DNA of 64,000 nt from Thiodiazotropha sp040506775 (GTDB lineage: Bacteria; Pseudomonadota; Gammaproteobacteria; Chromatiales; Chromatiaceae). The first letter of the stretch is position 1. Every line of letters begins with the position of its first letter. The notes under the pieces were generated by a model. It was not told the origin of the DNA. It did no database searches and saw only the letters and a program-made list of their open reading frames with translations. The position numbers and the translations under genes are program-made. The stretch covers positions 162,296-226,295 of the forward strand of contig JBEVWC010000020.1 in the NCBI GenBank assembly GCA_040506775.1. Reading direction: 5' to 3'. Below, piece by piece: positions 25,630 to 34,349 of the stretch.

Positions 25630-26541
25630 TCAGACCTTGACGCCACCTTGGATATCGTTGTTGGATCCGCTCAGCTTCACCTCAACGGCACCACGCCCGC
25701 CGTAGCTGAAAACGTGCTTACCGCAGATATCGATACAACGTCCGCAGTTGGTGCAGTCCGATGACAAAATCACCGGACTCAAATGCTTTTTCTCACCTTT
25801 CAGGGCCGGCTTGATCACCTGGGGTTCGGGACATATCGCATAACACTCCATGCAATCGTCACAGGCACTACGCCGCACTGCGTTGACCTTCACCAGGCTC
25901 TTGCTGCCCAACAGGTTATAAAAAGCCCCCACCGGACAGAGGTGACCACACCAACCGTCTTTTGCCACCAGCAGGTCGAACAGAAACACACCTGCAATCA
26001 ACAACCAGCCTGCACCGATACCGAACACGATGCCGCGAAACATTACTGACACCGGATTCACCAGTTCCCAGACAATGCCTGCTGCGCTCACCAACGGAAG
26101 CACCAGGGTCAACCCCAGCATCCAGTAGCGGGCATTGCGTGACAATTGAGATGACGCCCGCAGGCCCAACCTGCGTCGCAGCCAGGCCGCCAGGTCCGTC
26201 ACCATGTTGACCGGACAGACCCAGGAACAGTACACACGTCCACCGACCACAAAATAGAACAGCACAACGATCGCCACGCCGATCAACGCGGCGGTCTGCG
26301 GCATCACCCCGGAGAGCATGCCCTGCAACATTACATAGGGATCGGTCAGTGGCAGTACATTCAGGGTCAGGCTGGAGGCCAGATTACCCTTGGCAATCCA
26401 TAGGCCGAACAAGGGACCGCTGAGAAAAATTGCGAGAATACCCAGTTGGCTGATACGCCGCAGGATCAGGTACCGGTGCGCCATCAACCAACCTTTGTTC
26501 GCGATCGCCTCTTTGCCGATTTTGCCTGCTTCAATCATCAC
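25630..26541 (-). CDS. napH: NapH, membrane ferredoxin-type quinol dehydrogenase component
   Basis: The 303-residue inner-membrane protein has four predicted helices (about 30-48, 80-105, 137-160 and 170-195). It has two cysteine motifs facing the cytoplasm (YCSWVCPVNMV and WCGHLCPVGAF) and two C-terminal 4Fe-4S motifs (CDDCMECYAICPEP, CTNCGRCIDICGKH). NapH works with NapG to move electrons from quinol to the periplasmic reductase. Its start overlaps the end of napG by 4 nt. Confidence 0.95.
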   Translation of the reverse strand: MMIEAGKIGKEAIANKGWLMAHRYLILRRISQLGILAIFLSGPLFGLWIAKGNLASSLTLNVLPLTDPYVMLQGMLSGVMPQTAALIGVAIVVLFYFVVGGRVYCSWVCPVNMVTDLAAWLRRRLGLRASSQLSRNARYWMLGLTLVLPLVSAAGIVWELVNPVSVMFRGIVFGIGAGWLLIAGVFLFDLLVAKDGWCGHLCPVGAFYNLLGSKSLVKVNAVRRSACDDCMECYAICPEPQVIKPALKGEKKHLSPVILSSDCTNCGRCIDICGKHVFSYGGRGAVEVKLSGSNNDIQGGVKV

Positions 26542-27398
26542 GGCTTATCCAGAAAACTGTTGTTGAGGGTATCCAGCGGACTCTTCGTTACCGGTTTCTC
26601 CACCGCCTCACCCTCGAGGATCAGTCCCTTGCCCTGCAGATCGTATTGCACGCCCTCAGGCAGGTTGTAATGGTGTTCGGCATCGGGCGAGACCAGTGCC
26701 TCGCCCTTCCTTGCCTTCTCTCGCCAACCAAGACGATAGTGTTTACCCAACTCACCTTTCGCCAGATGGGTGGGGAATACTTTGATAGCCGCCTCTTCCA
26801 GGATGCAGGCGCGTTCGCAGAGTCCACACCCGGTACAGGCTTCGGAGTGAACCACCGGAATGAACAGGGCGTGCTTACCGGAGCGGGCGTTGTGCTGCAG
26901 ATCCAGGGATATGGCGCGACCACGGATTGGACAGATGTTGAAGCAGACCTCGCAGCGCAATCCCTGGAACGCAATACAGCTCTCCTGGTCCACCACCACA
27001 GCCAGACCCATACGCGACGCCTCGATATCCGTAAGGCTGTGATCCAGGGCGTTGGTGGGGCAGGCCTTGATACACGGAATGTCCTCACACATCTCACACG
27101 GGCCCGTTCGGGCAATGAAATAGGGTGTTCCGGTAGGCACCTGCTCACCGATCGCCCCAAGCGACAGGATGTCGTAGGGACAGTCCCTGACACACAGACC
27201 GCAACGGATACAGGCGCCGAGAAAGTCCTCTTCAGGCAGTGCACCCGGGGGACGTATGACCTGAGCCGGCAACGAGGCGGCGCGCTGGGCATAGAGTCCC
27301 AGACCCATGCCGACCAGCCCGACACCGCAGGCCGTCCTGAGCAGATTGCCCAGAAACTGGCGACGGTTCAGCTCATTTTTTTTCTCGGACTCGGACAT
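26538..27398 (-). CDS. napG: NapG, periplasmic ferredoxin-type protein
   Basis: The 286-residue protein has a twin-arginine signal (NRRQFLGNLLRTACGVG, about 11-27) and four 4Fe-4S binding clusters: CIRCGLCVRDCP, CEMCEDIPCIKACP, CIAFQGLRCEVCFNICP and CTGCGLCERAC. It is exported folded and partners membrane NapH in a quinol-to-NapC/NapB electron path. It lies downstream of napA across a 176-nt gap with a strong hairpin. Confidence 0.95.
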   Translation of the reverse strand: MSESEKKNELNRRQFLGNLLRTACGVGLVGMGLGLYAQRAASLPAQVIRPPGALPEEDFLGACIRCGLCVRDCPYDILSLGAIGEQVPTGTPYFIARTGPCEMCEDIPCIKACPTNALDHSLTDIEASRMGLAVVVDQESCIAFQGLRCEVCFNICPIRGRAISLDLQHNARSGKHALFIPVVHSEACTGCGLCERACILEEAAIKVFPTHLAKGELGKHYRLGWREKARKGEALVSPDAEHHYNLPEGVQYDLQGKGLILEGEAVEKPVTKSPLDTLNNSFLDKP

Positions 27399-27450
27399 CG
27401 TTACTTACCTGAGAAACCACATGCCACCAATTCATGAATGACCCGGATCA

Positions 27451-27469
27451 GGTGGGGCGCAGCCCCACC
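27451..27469 (-). other. Hairpin in the napA-napG spacer
   Basis: A perfect 8-bp GC-rich stem with a 3-nt loop (27469-27462 with 27458-27451) lies 50 nt upstream of napG. No T-run follows on the minus strand. It may mark mRNA processing or stabilise the napFDA segment. Confidence 0.6.
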
Positions 27470-27574
27470 GTTACACCGAGTGGCCGTTTTTTTATGTGCG
27501 AGGTCCCCGCACTTATTTTCCGGCTTGCTACAAGACCCTTGCCTTGTGCGTCCGGATCTCTCTCCTCCGGCCTC

Positions 27575-30091
27575 CTACGCTCTTTCAATCTTTACCGCAC
27601 ACTTCTTGTAATCCGTTTCCTTGGAAAGCGGATCGGTTGCGTCCAACGTCAGTTTGTTGACCAGACGTCCCGCATCGAACCAGGGAATGAACACCAGCCC
27701 TTCCGGTGTACGGTTGCGACCCTTGGTGTCGACCTTGCACACAATCTCACCACGACGTGAACTGATCTTGGCCATGGCACCGTTGCGCAGGTGACGTTTC
27801 TTGGCATCGTTCGGATGCATGTACACCACCGCATCTGGCACGGCCCGGTAGAGTTCAGGCACCCGCCGGGTCATTGAACCGGAGTGCCAATGCTCAAGCA
27901 CACGACCGGTGCACAACCACAGATCGAAATCCTTGTCAGGCACCTCGGCGGGCGGTTCGTAGGGACCGAAGATGATGTTGGCCCGCTTGTCTTTGTTGCC
28001 GTAGAACTGGAATCCGCTGCCCTTCTCCACATGCGGGTCATAGCCTTCACTGAAACGCCACAGGGTTTCCTTGCCATCGATTACCGGCCAGCGAATACCG
28101 CGCGCCATGTGGTAGGCGTCGAACTCGGCCATTTCGTGTCCCGGTTTGATCCGGTCTTTGGCGGAGTTGAACATCCGGTACTCTTCGAACAGGCCCTTCT
28201 GCACGTAGTAGCCGAAGTGTTCCGATTCGTCGTTGGCGTATTCATTGCCGCGGTCATCGGTAATCTTGCCCTCGTAGGGGAACTGATTCACCTGACCGTT
28301 CTCATACAGCACCTCGTAGAGGGTCTTGTCCCGGTATTCCGGCATTTTTACGAGTAACTCTTCCGGCCAGACCTCTTCCATCTTGAACCGTTTGGAGAAC
28401 TCCATGGTCTGCCACAGATCCGACTTTGCCTCACCCGGCGCCTGCACCTGCTGACGCCAGAACTGGGTGCGCCGCTCGGCGTTTCCGTAAGCCCCCTCCT
28501 TCTCGATCCACATGGCGGTGGGCAGGATCAGGTCGGCGGCCTGGGCTGAAACCGTCGGGTAGGGATCGGTGACGGTGATGAAGTTGTCCGGGTTGCGCCA
28601 GCCGGGCAGCGACTCTTCATTCATGTTCGCTGCGGCCTGCATGTTGTTGTTGCACTGCTGCCAGTAGCAGTTCATCACGCCGTCCTTCAACTGGCGGTGC
28701 ATCAGCACGGCATGAAATCCCACCTTCTCGTTGATGGTGCCCTCGGGCAGTTTCCAGATCTTCTCGGCAAACGCCCGGTGAGCCGGGTTCTTCACCACCA
28801 GGTCGGCAGGCAGACGATGGGCGAAGGTGCCCACCTCACGCGCGGTGCCGCAGGCGCTCGGCTGACCGGTCAGCGAAAAGGGACCGCTGCCGGGCTGGGA
28901 GATCTTGCCCATCAGCAGATGGATGTTGTAGACCAGTCCGTTCATCCACACACCGCGGGTATGCTGATTCATACCCATGGTCCAGTAGGAGGTCACCTTC
29001 TTGTTCGGATCGGCATAGGCCTTGGCGAGTCGCTCCAGGTTCTCCTTCGGCACCCCGGACATCTTGTGTGCCTTGTCGAGGGTGTACTCCGAGACCAGCT
29101 TGGCGTACTCATCAAAGCTCACCTTGTTGAACTTGCCCTTGCCCGCGTTCTTCGCCGCCTTCTCCAGCGGATGCTCGGGACGCAGACCGTAGCCGATGTC
29201 GGTGGTGGTGGCATTGAAGTTGACGTGTTTGTCGATGAAGTCCTGGTTATAGGCTTTGTTCTGGATGATGTAGTTGGCAATGTAGTTGGCAATCACCAGA
29301 TCGGTCTGAGGGGCGAATACGATCGGATTGTCGGCCAGTTCGAAGCAGCGATGCTCATAGGTGGACATCACATGGACTTCACAGCCCGGCTTGGTCAGGC
29401 GGGTGTCGGTCAGACGCGACCAGAGGATCGGGTGCATCTCCGCCATGTTGGCGCCCCAGAGCACAAACACATCCGCATGTTCCAAATCGTCGTAGCAGCC
29501 CATCGGCTCGTCGATGCCGAAACCACGGATGAAAGCGCCTACCGCGGAGGCCATGCAGTGACGGGCATTCGGGTCCAGGTTGTTTGAACGCAGGCCCGCC
29601 TTCATGAACTTGGATGCGGCATAACCCTCCCATACGGTCCATTGACCGGAACCGAAGATGCCTACAGCACTGGGACCCTTGGCCTTGAGCGCGGCCTTCC
29701 ACTTCTCGGCCATGACATCGAAGGCCTCATCCCAGCTGACCTCCTCGAATTTGCCGTTCTTGTCGAACTTGCCATTGGTTTTACGCAGCAGGGGTTTGGT
29801 CAGGCGGTCCTCACCGTAGAGGATCTTCGGCAGAAAGTAGCCCTTGATGCAGTTGAGGCCCTTGTTGACCGGTGCATCGGGATCACCCTGGCTGGCCACT
29901 ACCTTGCCATCCTTCACACCCATCAGCACACTGCAGCCGGTTCCGCAGTAGCGGCAGGCAGCCTTGTCCCAACGGATACCATCATCACCTTCGGCCGCGG
30001 AGGCGCCGCCCATCGGCAGGGTGACCCCAGCCACCGATGCAGCAGCGGCGACGGCGTTGCTCTTGATAAATTCGCGTCTAGTTAATTTCAC
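27575..30091 (-). CDS. napA: Periplasmic nitrate reductase catalytic subunit NapA
   Basis: NapA reduces nitrate to nitrite in the periplasm at a Mo-bis-molybdopterin guanine dinucleotide centre. The 838-residue protein has a twin-arginine signal (RREFIKS, cleavage near ASA about 33), the N-terminal 4Fe-4S motif (Cys46, 49, 53, 81) and the Mo ligand Cys179 in RHCMASAVGAF, followed by the long molybdopterin-binding region and C-terminal fold. Length matches the family. napD overlaps its start by 14 nt. The electron partners and moaA follow in the same operon. Confidence 0.98.
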   Translation of the reverse strand: MKLTRREFIKSNAVAAAASVAGVTLPMGGASAAEGDDGIRWDKAACRYCGTGCSVLMGVKDGKVVASQGDPDAPVNKGLNCIKGYFLPKILYGEDRLTKPLLRKTNGKFDKNGKFEEVSWDEAFDVMAEKWKAALKAKGPSAVGIFGSGQWTVWEGYAASKFMKAGLRSNNLDPNARHCMASAVGAFIRGFGIDEPMGCYDDLEHADVFVLWGANMAEMHPILWSRLTDTRLTKPGCEVHVMSTYEHRCFELADNPIVFAPQTDLVIANYIANYIIQNKAYNQDFIDKHVNFNATTTDIGYGLRPEHPLEKAAKNAGKGKFNKVSFDEYAKLVSEYTLDKAHKMSGVPKENLERLAKAYADPNKKVTSYWTMGMNQHTRGVWMNGLVYNIHLLMGKISQPGSGPFSLTGQPSACGTAREVGTFAHRLPADLVVKNPAHRAFAEKIWKLPEGTINEKVGFHAVLMHRQLKDGVMNCYWQQCNNNMQAAANMNEESLPGWRNPDNFITVTDPYPTVSAQAADLILPTAMWIEKEGAYGNAERRTQFWRQQVQAPGEAKSDLWQTMEFSKRFKMEEVWPEELLVKMPEYRDKTLYEVLYENGQVNQFPYEGKITDDRGNEYANDESEHFGYYVQKGLFEEYRMFNSAKDRIKPGHEMAEFDAYHMARGIRWPVIDGKETLWRFSEGYDPHVEKGSGFQFYGNKDKRANIIFGPYEPPAEVPDKDFDLWLCTGRVLEHWHSGSMTRRVPELYRAVPDAVVYMHPNDAKKRHLRNGAMAKISSRRGEIVCKVDTKGRNRTPEGLVFIPWFDAGRLVNKLTLDATDPLSKETDYKKCAVKIERA

Positions 30092-30347
30092 GGTTCATTT
30101 CCTCCATCGATTCCTCGCCACCGTAGTGGTAAATCAAAATCGTGCTGACGACCCCTTCAACGTCCCGCAACGCATTCATTGTTTCCGACACAGGCGAGAT
30201 GGACTCGCCCTCGTCCTCGACCGTAACGATCAGCTTTCCACTCTCCTGACCGGCATGAACCTCGACGCCATTGAACGCCTCCAGGCGCTGGGAGACCTCG
30301 CTTCCTCGTTCGGGTTGAGTGTGGACAATCAGGCTGCAGATATTCAT
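30078..30347 (-). CDS. napD: NapA signal-peptide chaperone NapD
   Basis: NapD binds the twin-arginine signal of NapA and delays export until the cofactor is inserted. The 89-residue product from ATG 30347 begins MNICSLIVHTQPERGSEVSQ, the usual NapD start, and has the ferredoxin-like fold pattern with GKLIVTVEDE and a variable acidic tail. The frame stays open upstream into napF but that part has no NapD similarity. The gene overlaps napA by 14 nt. Confidence 0.92.
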   Translation of the reverse strand: MNICSLIVHTQPERGSEVSQRLEAFNGVEVHAGQESGKLIVTVEDEGESISPVSETMNALRDVEGVVSTILIYHYGGEESMEEMNREIN

Positions 30348-30370
30348 GACAGGGTATCTCCTCGAAGGGC

Positions 30371-30883
30371 TCAGGCGGCGCAGTCCCGCTGGCCCGGTAA
30401 AATGGAAATCGCTTGACTGGGACAGACCGCGAAACACTCACCGCAGCCACTACAGTGCGAGTCGAGTACGTGGGGTATGGAACGGCCCCGGGTTTGAAGC
30501 TGAAAGCGGATCGCCGCACGCTCACAGGCATCGGCACAGCTGCGACACACGATTCCACGGATCGAAAGGCAGTCCTGGGTGATTGAGACCTCCAGCTGCC
30601 AGGGCGTTACCAGAGCCGCATCGGCGGACTCAAACACCGGGTAGCGACAGGCCTCGACACAGGCATGGCAGAAGGTGCAGGCCCCCAGGGAAAAGTCCAC
30701 CTGTGGAAAACCGCCGTAACCCTTGACCAGAATCTGTTCCGGACAGCGCTGAATGCAGTCTCCGCAACGTTCACAGACATCGGTAAAAACCGCCTCAGGC
30801 TTGGACCAGGGCGGACGGATGCCCTGACGGCCGCCACTCAGGTCGCCACGCAGGAATTGGGTTCGATGGATGGGTCTGTTCAC
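30371..30883 (-). CDS. napF: Ferredoxin-type protein NapF
   Basis: The 170-residue cytoplasmic iron-sulfur protein has three 4Fe-4S clusters: CERCGDCIQRCP (about 37-48), CTFCHACVEACRYP (about 69-82) and C-terminal CSGCGECFAVCPSQ. An extra CRSCADACERA motif lies between the last two. NapF is thought to help mature NapA before export. It is the first gene of the operon. A GTG start at 30883 is used, with AGAGGTG a few bases upstream. FNR- and NarL-type sites lie just upstream. Confidence 0.93.
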   Translation of the reverse strand: MNRPIHRTQFLRGDLSGGRQGIRPPWSKPEAVFTDVCERCGDCIQRCPEQILVKGYGGFPQVDFSLGACTFCHACVEACRYPVFESADAALVTPWQLEVSITQDCLSIRGIVCRSCADACERAAIRFQLQTRGRSIPHVLDSHCSGCGECFAVCPSQAISILPGQRDCAA

Positions 30884-30933
30884 GGATCACCTCTGATGAG
30901 GAATCAGTGTTTCACCCGGGGTAAGGGAGGACT

Positions 30934-30947
30934 TTGATCTGGATCAA
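30934..30947 (-). promoter_or_regulatory. FNR/CRP-family binding site upstream of napF
   Basis: TTGATCTGGATCAA is a perfect match to the FNR consensus TTGAT-N4-ATCAA. Its centre is about 57 nt from the napF start codon. If it acts at -41.5, transcription would begin near 30899, just ahead of the AGAGGTG ribosome-binding site. This predicts induction of the nap operon at low oxygen. Confidence 0.75.
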
Positions 30948-30963
30948 TCAATGACCCGATAAA

Positions 30964-30977
30964 TTGACAATTATCAC
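30964..30977 (-). promoter_or_regulatory. Degenerate second FNR-like site
   Basis: TTGACAATTATCAC matches the FNR dyad at 8 of 10 consensus positions and is centred 30 bp upstream of the perfect site, about three helical turns. It may be a secondary site or chance in AT-rich DNA. Confidence 0.3.
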
Positions 30978-31017
30978 TTATTTTTCAATAAGTTACTAAT
31001 TTATTGGTAGCTTCGTT

Positions 31018-31033
31018 TACTTATTAATGGGTA
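31018..31033 (-). promoter_or_regulatory. NarL/NarP 7-2-7 site
   Basis: TACTTAT-TA-ATGGGTA fits the inverted heptamer pair TACYYMT-N2-AKRRGTA at every position. This is the arrangement bound by NarP and by NarL C-terminal domains. It lies 135 nt upstream of napF and just downstream of the narL gene that encodes its likely regulator. The predicted effect is nitrate/nitrite control of nap. Confidence 0.65.
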
Positions 31034-31059
31034 GTCTTTATTACCGACAGGGTAGATCC

Positions 31060-31707
31060 TTAGAGACGTCTCAGGGCCCACACCGCCGCCTCGGTGCGGG
31101 AGTGCAGATTGAGCTTCTTCAACAGGTTCTTGACGTGCACCTTGACGGTACCCTCCGAGATATCGAGGGCGTCGGCGATGCGCTTGTTGCTCATACCGTT
31201 GGCAATCTGTTCCAGGATCTCCTGCTCCCGGGAGGTCAGCGGAATCAGGTCTCCCGTATCGACGCTCTTCTCCTCATCCCGCAATGCCTTGGCCAGCAGC
31301 TGAGTCAGTCGTTCGCTGATCACCAGGGTGCCCTGCAGCGCCTTGCGGATCGATTCGAGAATGTCCTCCGGCTCCATGTCCTTGAGCAGATAGCCGTCGG
31401 CGCCGATACGCAGCGCCATGAGTACATCCTCCTCATTGTCCGATACGGTCAGCATCAGGATCAGAGAGTCCACATCGGTCTTCTTCAATGCACGGAGGGT
31501 CTCCAGACCATTCATCCCCTTCATGTTGATGTCGAGCAGAATCAGGTCCGGATTGAGCTGTTGAGCGAGCAGCAGTCCCTCCTGCCCATTGGTGGCCTCG
31601 CCCACCAGTCTCAGACTCGCATCCATTCCGATCAGGTCCGAGACCCCTTTGCGGAACAGGGGATGATCGTCAATGGTGAGGACTGTGTGGATTTCTGATT
31701 CAGACAT
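31060..31707 (-). CDS. narL: NarL/NarP-family response regulator
   Basis: The 215-residue regulator has a receiver domain (IDDHPLFRKGV about 12-22, phosphoacceptor Asp59 in LILLDIN) and a C-terminal LuxR-type helix-turn-helix (LTSREQEILEQIANGMSNKR, IADALDISEGTVKVHVKNL). The start at 31707 overlaps the sensor gene by 8 nt, so the pair is coupled. It presumably binds the heptamer site before napF. Whether it behaves as NarL or NarP cannot be decided by sequence reading alone. Confidence 0.93.
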   Translation of the reverse strand: MSESEIHTVLTIDDHPLFRKGVSDLIGMDASLRLVGEATNGQEGLLLAQQLNPDLILLDINMKGMNGLETLRALKKTDVDSLILMLTVSDNEEDVLMALRIGADGYLLKDMEPEDILESIRKALQGTLVISERLTQLLAKALRDEEKSVDTGDLIPLTSREQEILEQIANGMSNKRIADALDISEGTVKVHVKNLLKKLNLHSRTEAAVWALRRL

Positions 31708-33625
31708 GACTGTTTCGCTCCGCGATGGGATCGCCGACTGACGTATCATCATTGTCGCTGAGGTTGAAGCGCAGCTGGATTCGGGTGCCCCCCCAGGGCA
31801 TCTCCTCGATCACCAGATCACCACCCAACCAGGCGGCCCGCTCTTTCATGATCGGCAGACCATAATGCTGCATCATATCACTCTGGGGATCGATACCGAT
31901 GCCATTATCCTCGATGGCGAGCTCGACCCAACCGTCCGGGTCTCCCAGCAGCCGCACACTGGCCTGGGTGGCTTCCGCGTGCCGGATCACATTCGAAAGG
32001 GCCTCGCGCAGGATCTGGATGACATGGATCTCGGCATTCGGTGAGGGGCGGCAGAAGCCGAGTTGATTGTCATAGGCAATGGCGATGCCGGAACGTTCGG
32101 AAAACTCCCTGACCGTACTCGCCAACGCCGCACCGAGATCGGCTTCATTGACCCGCAGACGAAAGGTGGTCAACAACTCCCGCAGTTGCCGGTAGGCCCC
32201 GTTGAGAGCGGAACGCAGCACCGAGGTCAGTTGCAGCAGCGAAGCCTTGTCCTGATCCTCCTGCAGCGCCTTGTCGAGGCGACTGACCTGAATCTTCAGA
32301 TAAGAGAGGGATTGGGCAATGGAATCGTGCAGTTCCCGGGCAATCACACTGCGTTCTTCCAACAAGGCCAGGCGCCGCTTTTCCGATAGCTGGCGTGCCA
32401 GATTGATCGCCAGGGCAATATGACTCGCAACAGTTTCGAGCAATCGCTCCTGCCAGGACTCCAACTCGGGCTCCAGGGAAAACTCAATGCACATCACCCC
32501 GTAGTTCTGCTGCGCATCCCGGATCGGGGCAGAAAATCCCTGCACAGGTCGCTCCCGTAGCGGAGGGTCCAGTCGATAACGATGAGACCCCCCGTCCTCC
32601 ACGCCTTGGGGACAGTCCTGCCCCCCCGTTGTCGTTATCGCATCCTGGTTTTCGAGGGTTGAGGCGAAACGGTACATCTCCTCCTCACCGGGTTTTACCA
32701 GGCAGATGGTGCCGCTCTCGGCACCCAGCAACTGCTCAATATCGTGAATCACCGCCTCCAGAGTCAACGCATCGAAATCGGACTCGCTCAATCGCTTGGT
32801 GGCGGAGTAGAGCAGTTCAAGGGATCGATTGCTGCGCGACAGGTCGCGTGTCTTCTCCGATACCCGGGATTCCAGATCCGCATAGATCACTGACAGATCC
32901 TCTGCCATCACATTGAAGGCCTGACCGAGTTGGCCCAATTCGTCTTCCCCCACATAGGCGCTTCTGATGGAGAAATCCCCATGGCTGGCTGCCCGGGCAC
33001 AACGCATCAGGTCCTGCAGGGGTAGCAGGACATAACGCTTGGTGAAATAGAGACTGATCAGCGCAAGAGCAAAGGTCAGCGCCAGCAACACCAGCTGGAT
33101 GGCTCGCAACTGCCGGTTTTTCTCCTCAGCATCCAGCTCCAGTGCGGCGACGAAACGGTGGATATCTTCAACGAACTCATCCACCTTTCCAAGATGGCGA
33201 AGTCTCGCCTGCACGCCAAGCCTGTCGGGTGTTCCGTCCTGCTGGGCCTGACGCATGTAGACCTCCAGGTTTGGCAACATCACCTGGCGCCACTCATGTT
33301 CGACCCGCTGATAGGTTTCAATGACCTGCGGACTCGGGCCTTTCGCCAGGATATCCTGGATGCGTGGGCTGTAAAGACGCTGATTGTACTCATCCACCAG
33401 CCGCTCGAGCCGGTTGCTGTCCTGCAGACCGGTGTAATCACCACCCTGGACCAGACTGCTGGTAATCCGGTAGGACTGCATACGCAGGGTACCGGCCTGG
33501 TTGATGGCAGCCGCATAGCCTCCCGCAGTCTCGGCGATGAACACTGAACTGAGCATTCCCGACACTGCCAGCAGAAACAAAATCGATATTACGATACCGA
33601 ATCGTACCAACAACGAACGTTTCAA
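31700..33625 (-). CDS. narX: NarX/NarQ-type nitrate-sensing histidine kinase
   Basis: The 641-residue inner-membrane sensor has helix 1 (about 8-30), a periplasmic four-helix sensor region starting with the P-box-like INQAGTLRMQSYRI (about 41-54), helix 2 (about 175-195), a HAMP segment, a GAF-like region and a HisKA_3 kinase core. The H-box is EERSVIARELHDSIAQSL with the phosphorylated His; the ATPase domain shows IEDNGIGID. The conserved Arg in the P-box is the known nitrate ligand in NarX. It lies upstream of narL and napF, transcribed the same way, consistent with local nitrate control of nap. Confidence 0.93.
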   Translation of the reverse strand: MKRSLLVRFGIVISILFLLAVSGMLSSVFIAETAGGYAAAINQAGTLRMQSYRITSSLVQGGDYTGLQDSNRLERLVDEYNQRLYSPRIQDILAKGPSPQVIETYQRVEHEWRQVMLPNLEVYMRQAQQDGTPDRLGVQARLRHLGKVDEFVEDIHRFVAALELDAEEKNRQLRAIQLVLLALTFALALISLYFTKRYVLLPLQDLMRCARAASHGDFSIRSAYVGEDELGQLGQAFNVMAEDLSVIYADLESRVSEKTRDLSRSNRSLELLYSATKRLSESDFDALTLEAVIHDIEQLLGAESGTICLVKPGEEEMYRFASTLENQDAITTTGGQDCPQGVEDGGSHRYRLDPPLRERPVQGFSAPIRDAQQNYGVMCIEFSLEPELESWQERLLETVASHIALAINLARQLSEKRRLALLEERSVIARELHDSIAQSLSYLKIQVSRLDKALQEDQDKASLLQLTSVLRSALNGAYRQLRELLTTFRLRVNEADLGAALASTVREFSERSGIAIAYDNQLGFCRPSPNAEIHVIQILREALSNVIRHAEATQASVRLLGDPDGWVELAIEDNGIGIDPQSDMMQHYGLPIMKERAAWLGGDLVIEEMPWGGTRIQLRFNLSDNDDTSVGDPIAERNSHV

Positions 33626-33933
33626 GGTTCCTCCGAAAGCCGCATGAGACAGGATCGGTCCCGCCCCCGCCTGACCATCACCTGTTCAGTATACTCCAAC
33701 CTGTAAGGGCCCAACCGAATCCGACGCCGATGCCTGCGGGTCGGCCATTTACGGGCTGCCTCCCTTGCGTTGCATCATCAAACCTGTGAATAGTTCACAG
33801 CCAACCTGCGGCATTATGCCAGCCTCCACAGGCCTGCGGGTTCTATGCTTAAGCCATAGGGAAAGCGAAACGACGATCTCTGAGTCCCTGGCTGGACGCC
33901 CCGGGAGACCTGAGCGCGACGCTGGAGAGAGTG
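33626..33933. other. Intergenic region upstream of narX and of the 103-residue gene
   Basis: About 308 nt separate divergent genes, with no RNA gene recognised. It contains a perfect 6-bp inverted repeat TGTGAATAGTTCACA (33785-33799, 3-nt centre). This resembles a CRP half-site pair but with a spacer one base too short for a classical CRP site, so it could be an operator of unknown regulator. Confidence 0.5.
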
Positions 33934-34242
33934 ATGAAAAACGACTACGATTCAAAATACCCCAATGTCCCGGATGATGATCGCATGTTTGAACTCGGTC
34001 TGATGCTGGCGACCGTAGACAAGGGCCTCATGCCGGCCCGCGGCAGTGTCCGTGAACTTGAACAGATTGCGGATTTCCTGCACTGTGTCGGCGAAATGAA
34101 ACTCTCGGAAAATATCGATGAGCGCATCATCAACCTGCTTGAAGCAAAGATCACACGCAAACTGATGGTGCAAAACCGACGCAACGCCTCCAGCCGGGGC
34201 TCCCGCCGCGTTCACCTTACACAGCCCAAGGCTTATCATTGA
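33934..34242 (+). CDS. Small unknown cytosolic protein
   Basis: A 102-residue protein of unrecognised family, starting MKNDYDSKYPNVPDDDRMFE. It is soluble and mostly helical by eye, with a basic C-terminal tail (QNRRNASSRGSRRVH). The ATG at 33934 follows GGAGAGAG at good spacing. It stands alone between divergent narX and the convergent GNAT-nitrilase gene. The basic tail might bind nucleic acid, but this is a guess. Confidence 0.6.
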   Translation: MKNDYDSKYPNVPDDDRMFELGLMLATVDKGLMPARGSVRELEQIADFLHCVGEMKLSENIDERIINLLEAKITRKLMVQNRRNASSRGSRRVHLTQPKAYH

Positions 34243-34349
34243 TCGGACATGCGTGCGGTTGCCGAATCAGGAACCTCTGATTCGGCACCTATCCCCGTAC
34301 GCTGACCACCAAGGATCGATTGAAGCGCTCGTTGGCTGGCGCTGAACAC

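Noticed and set aside
33826..33930. Possible riboswitch (GGAAAGCGAAAC segment) before the 102-residue gene
   Set aside because: Checked against the c-di-GMP-I consensus; the paired helices and conserved core are not there.
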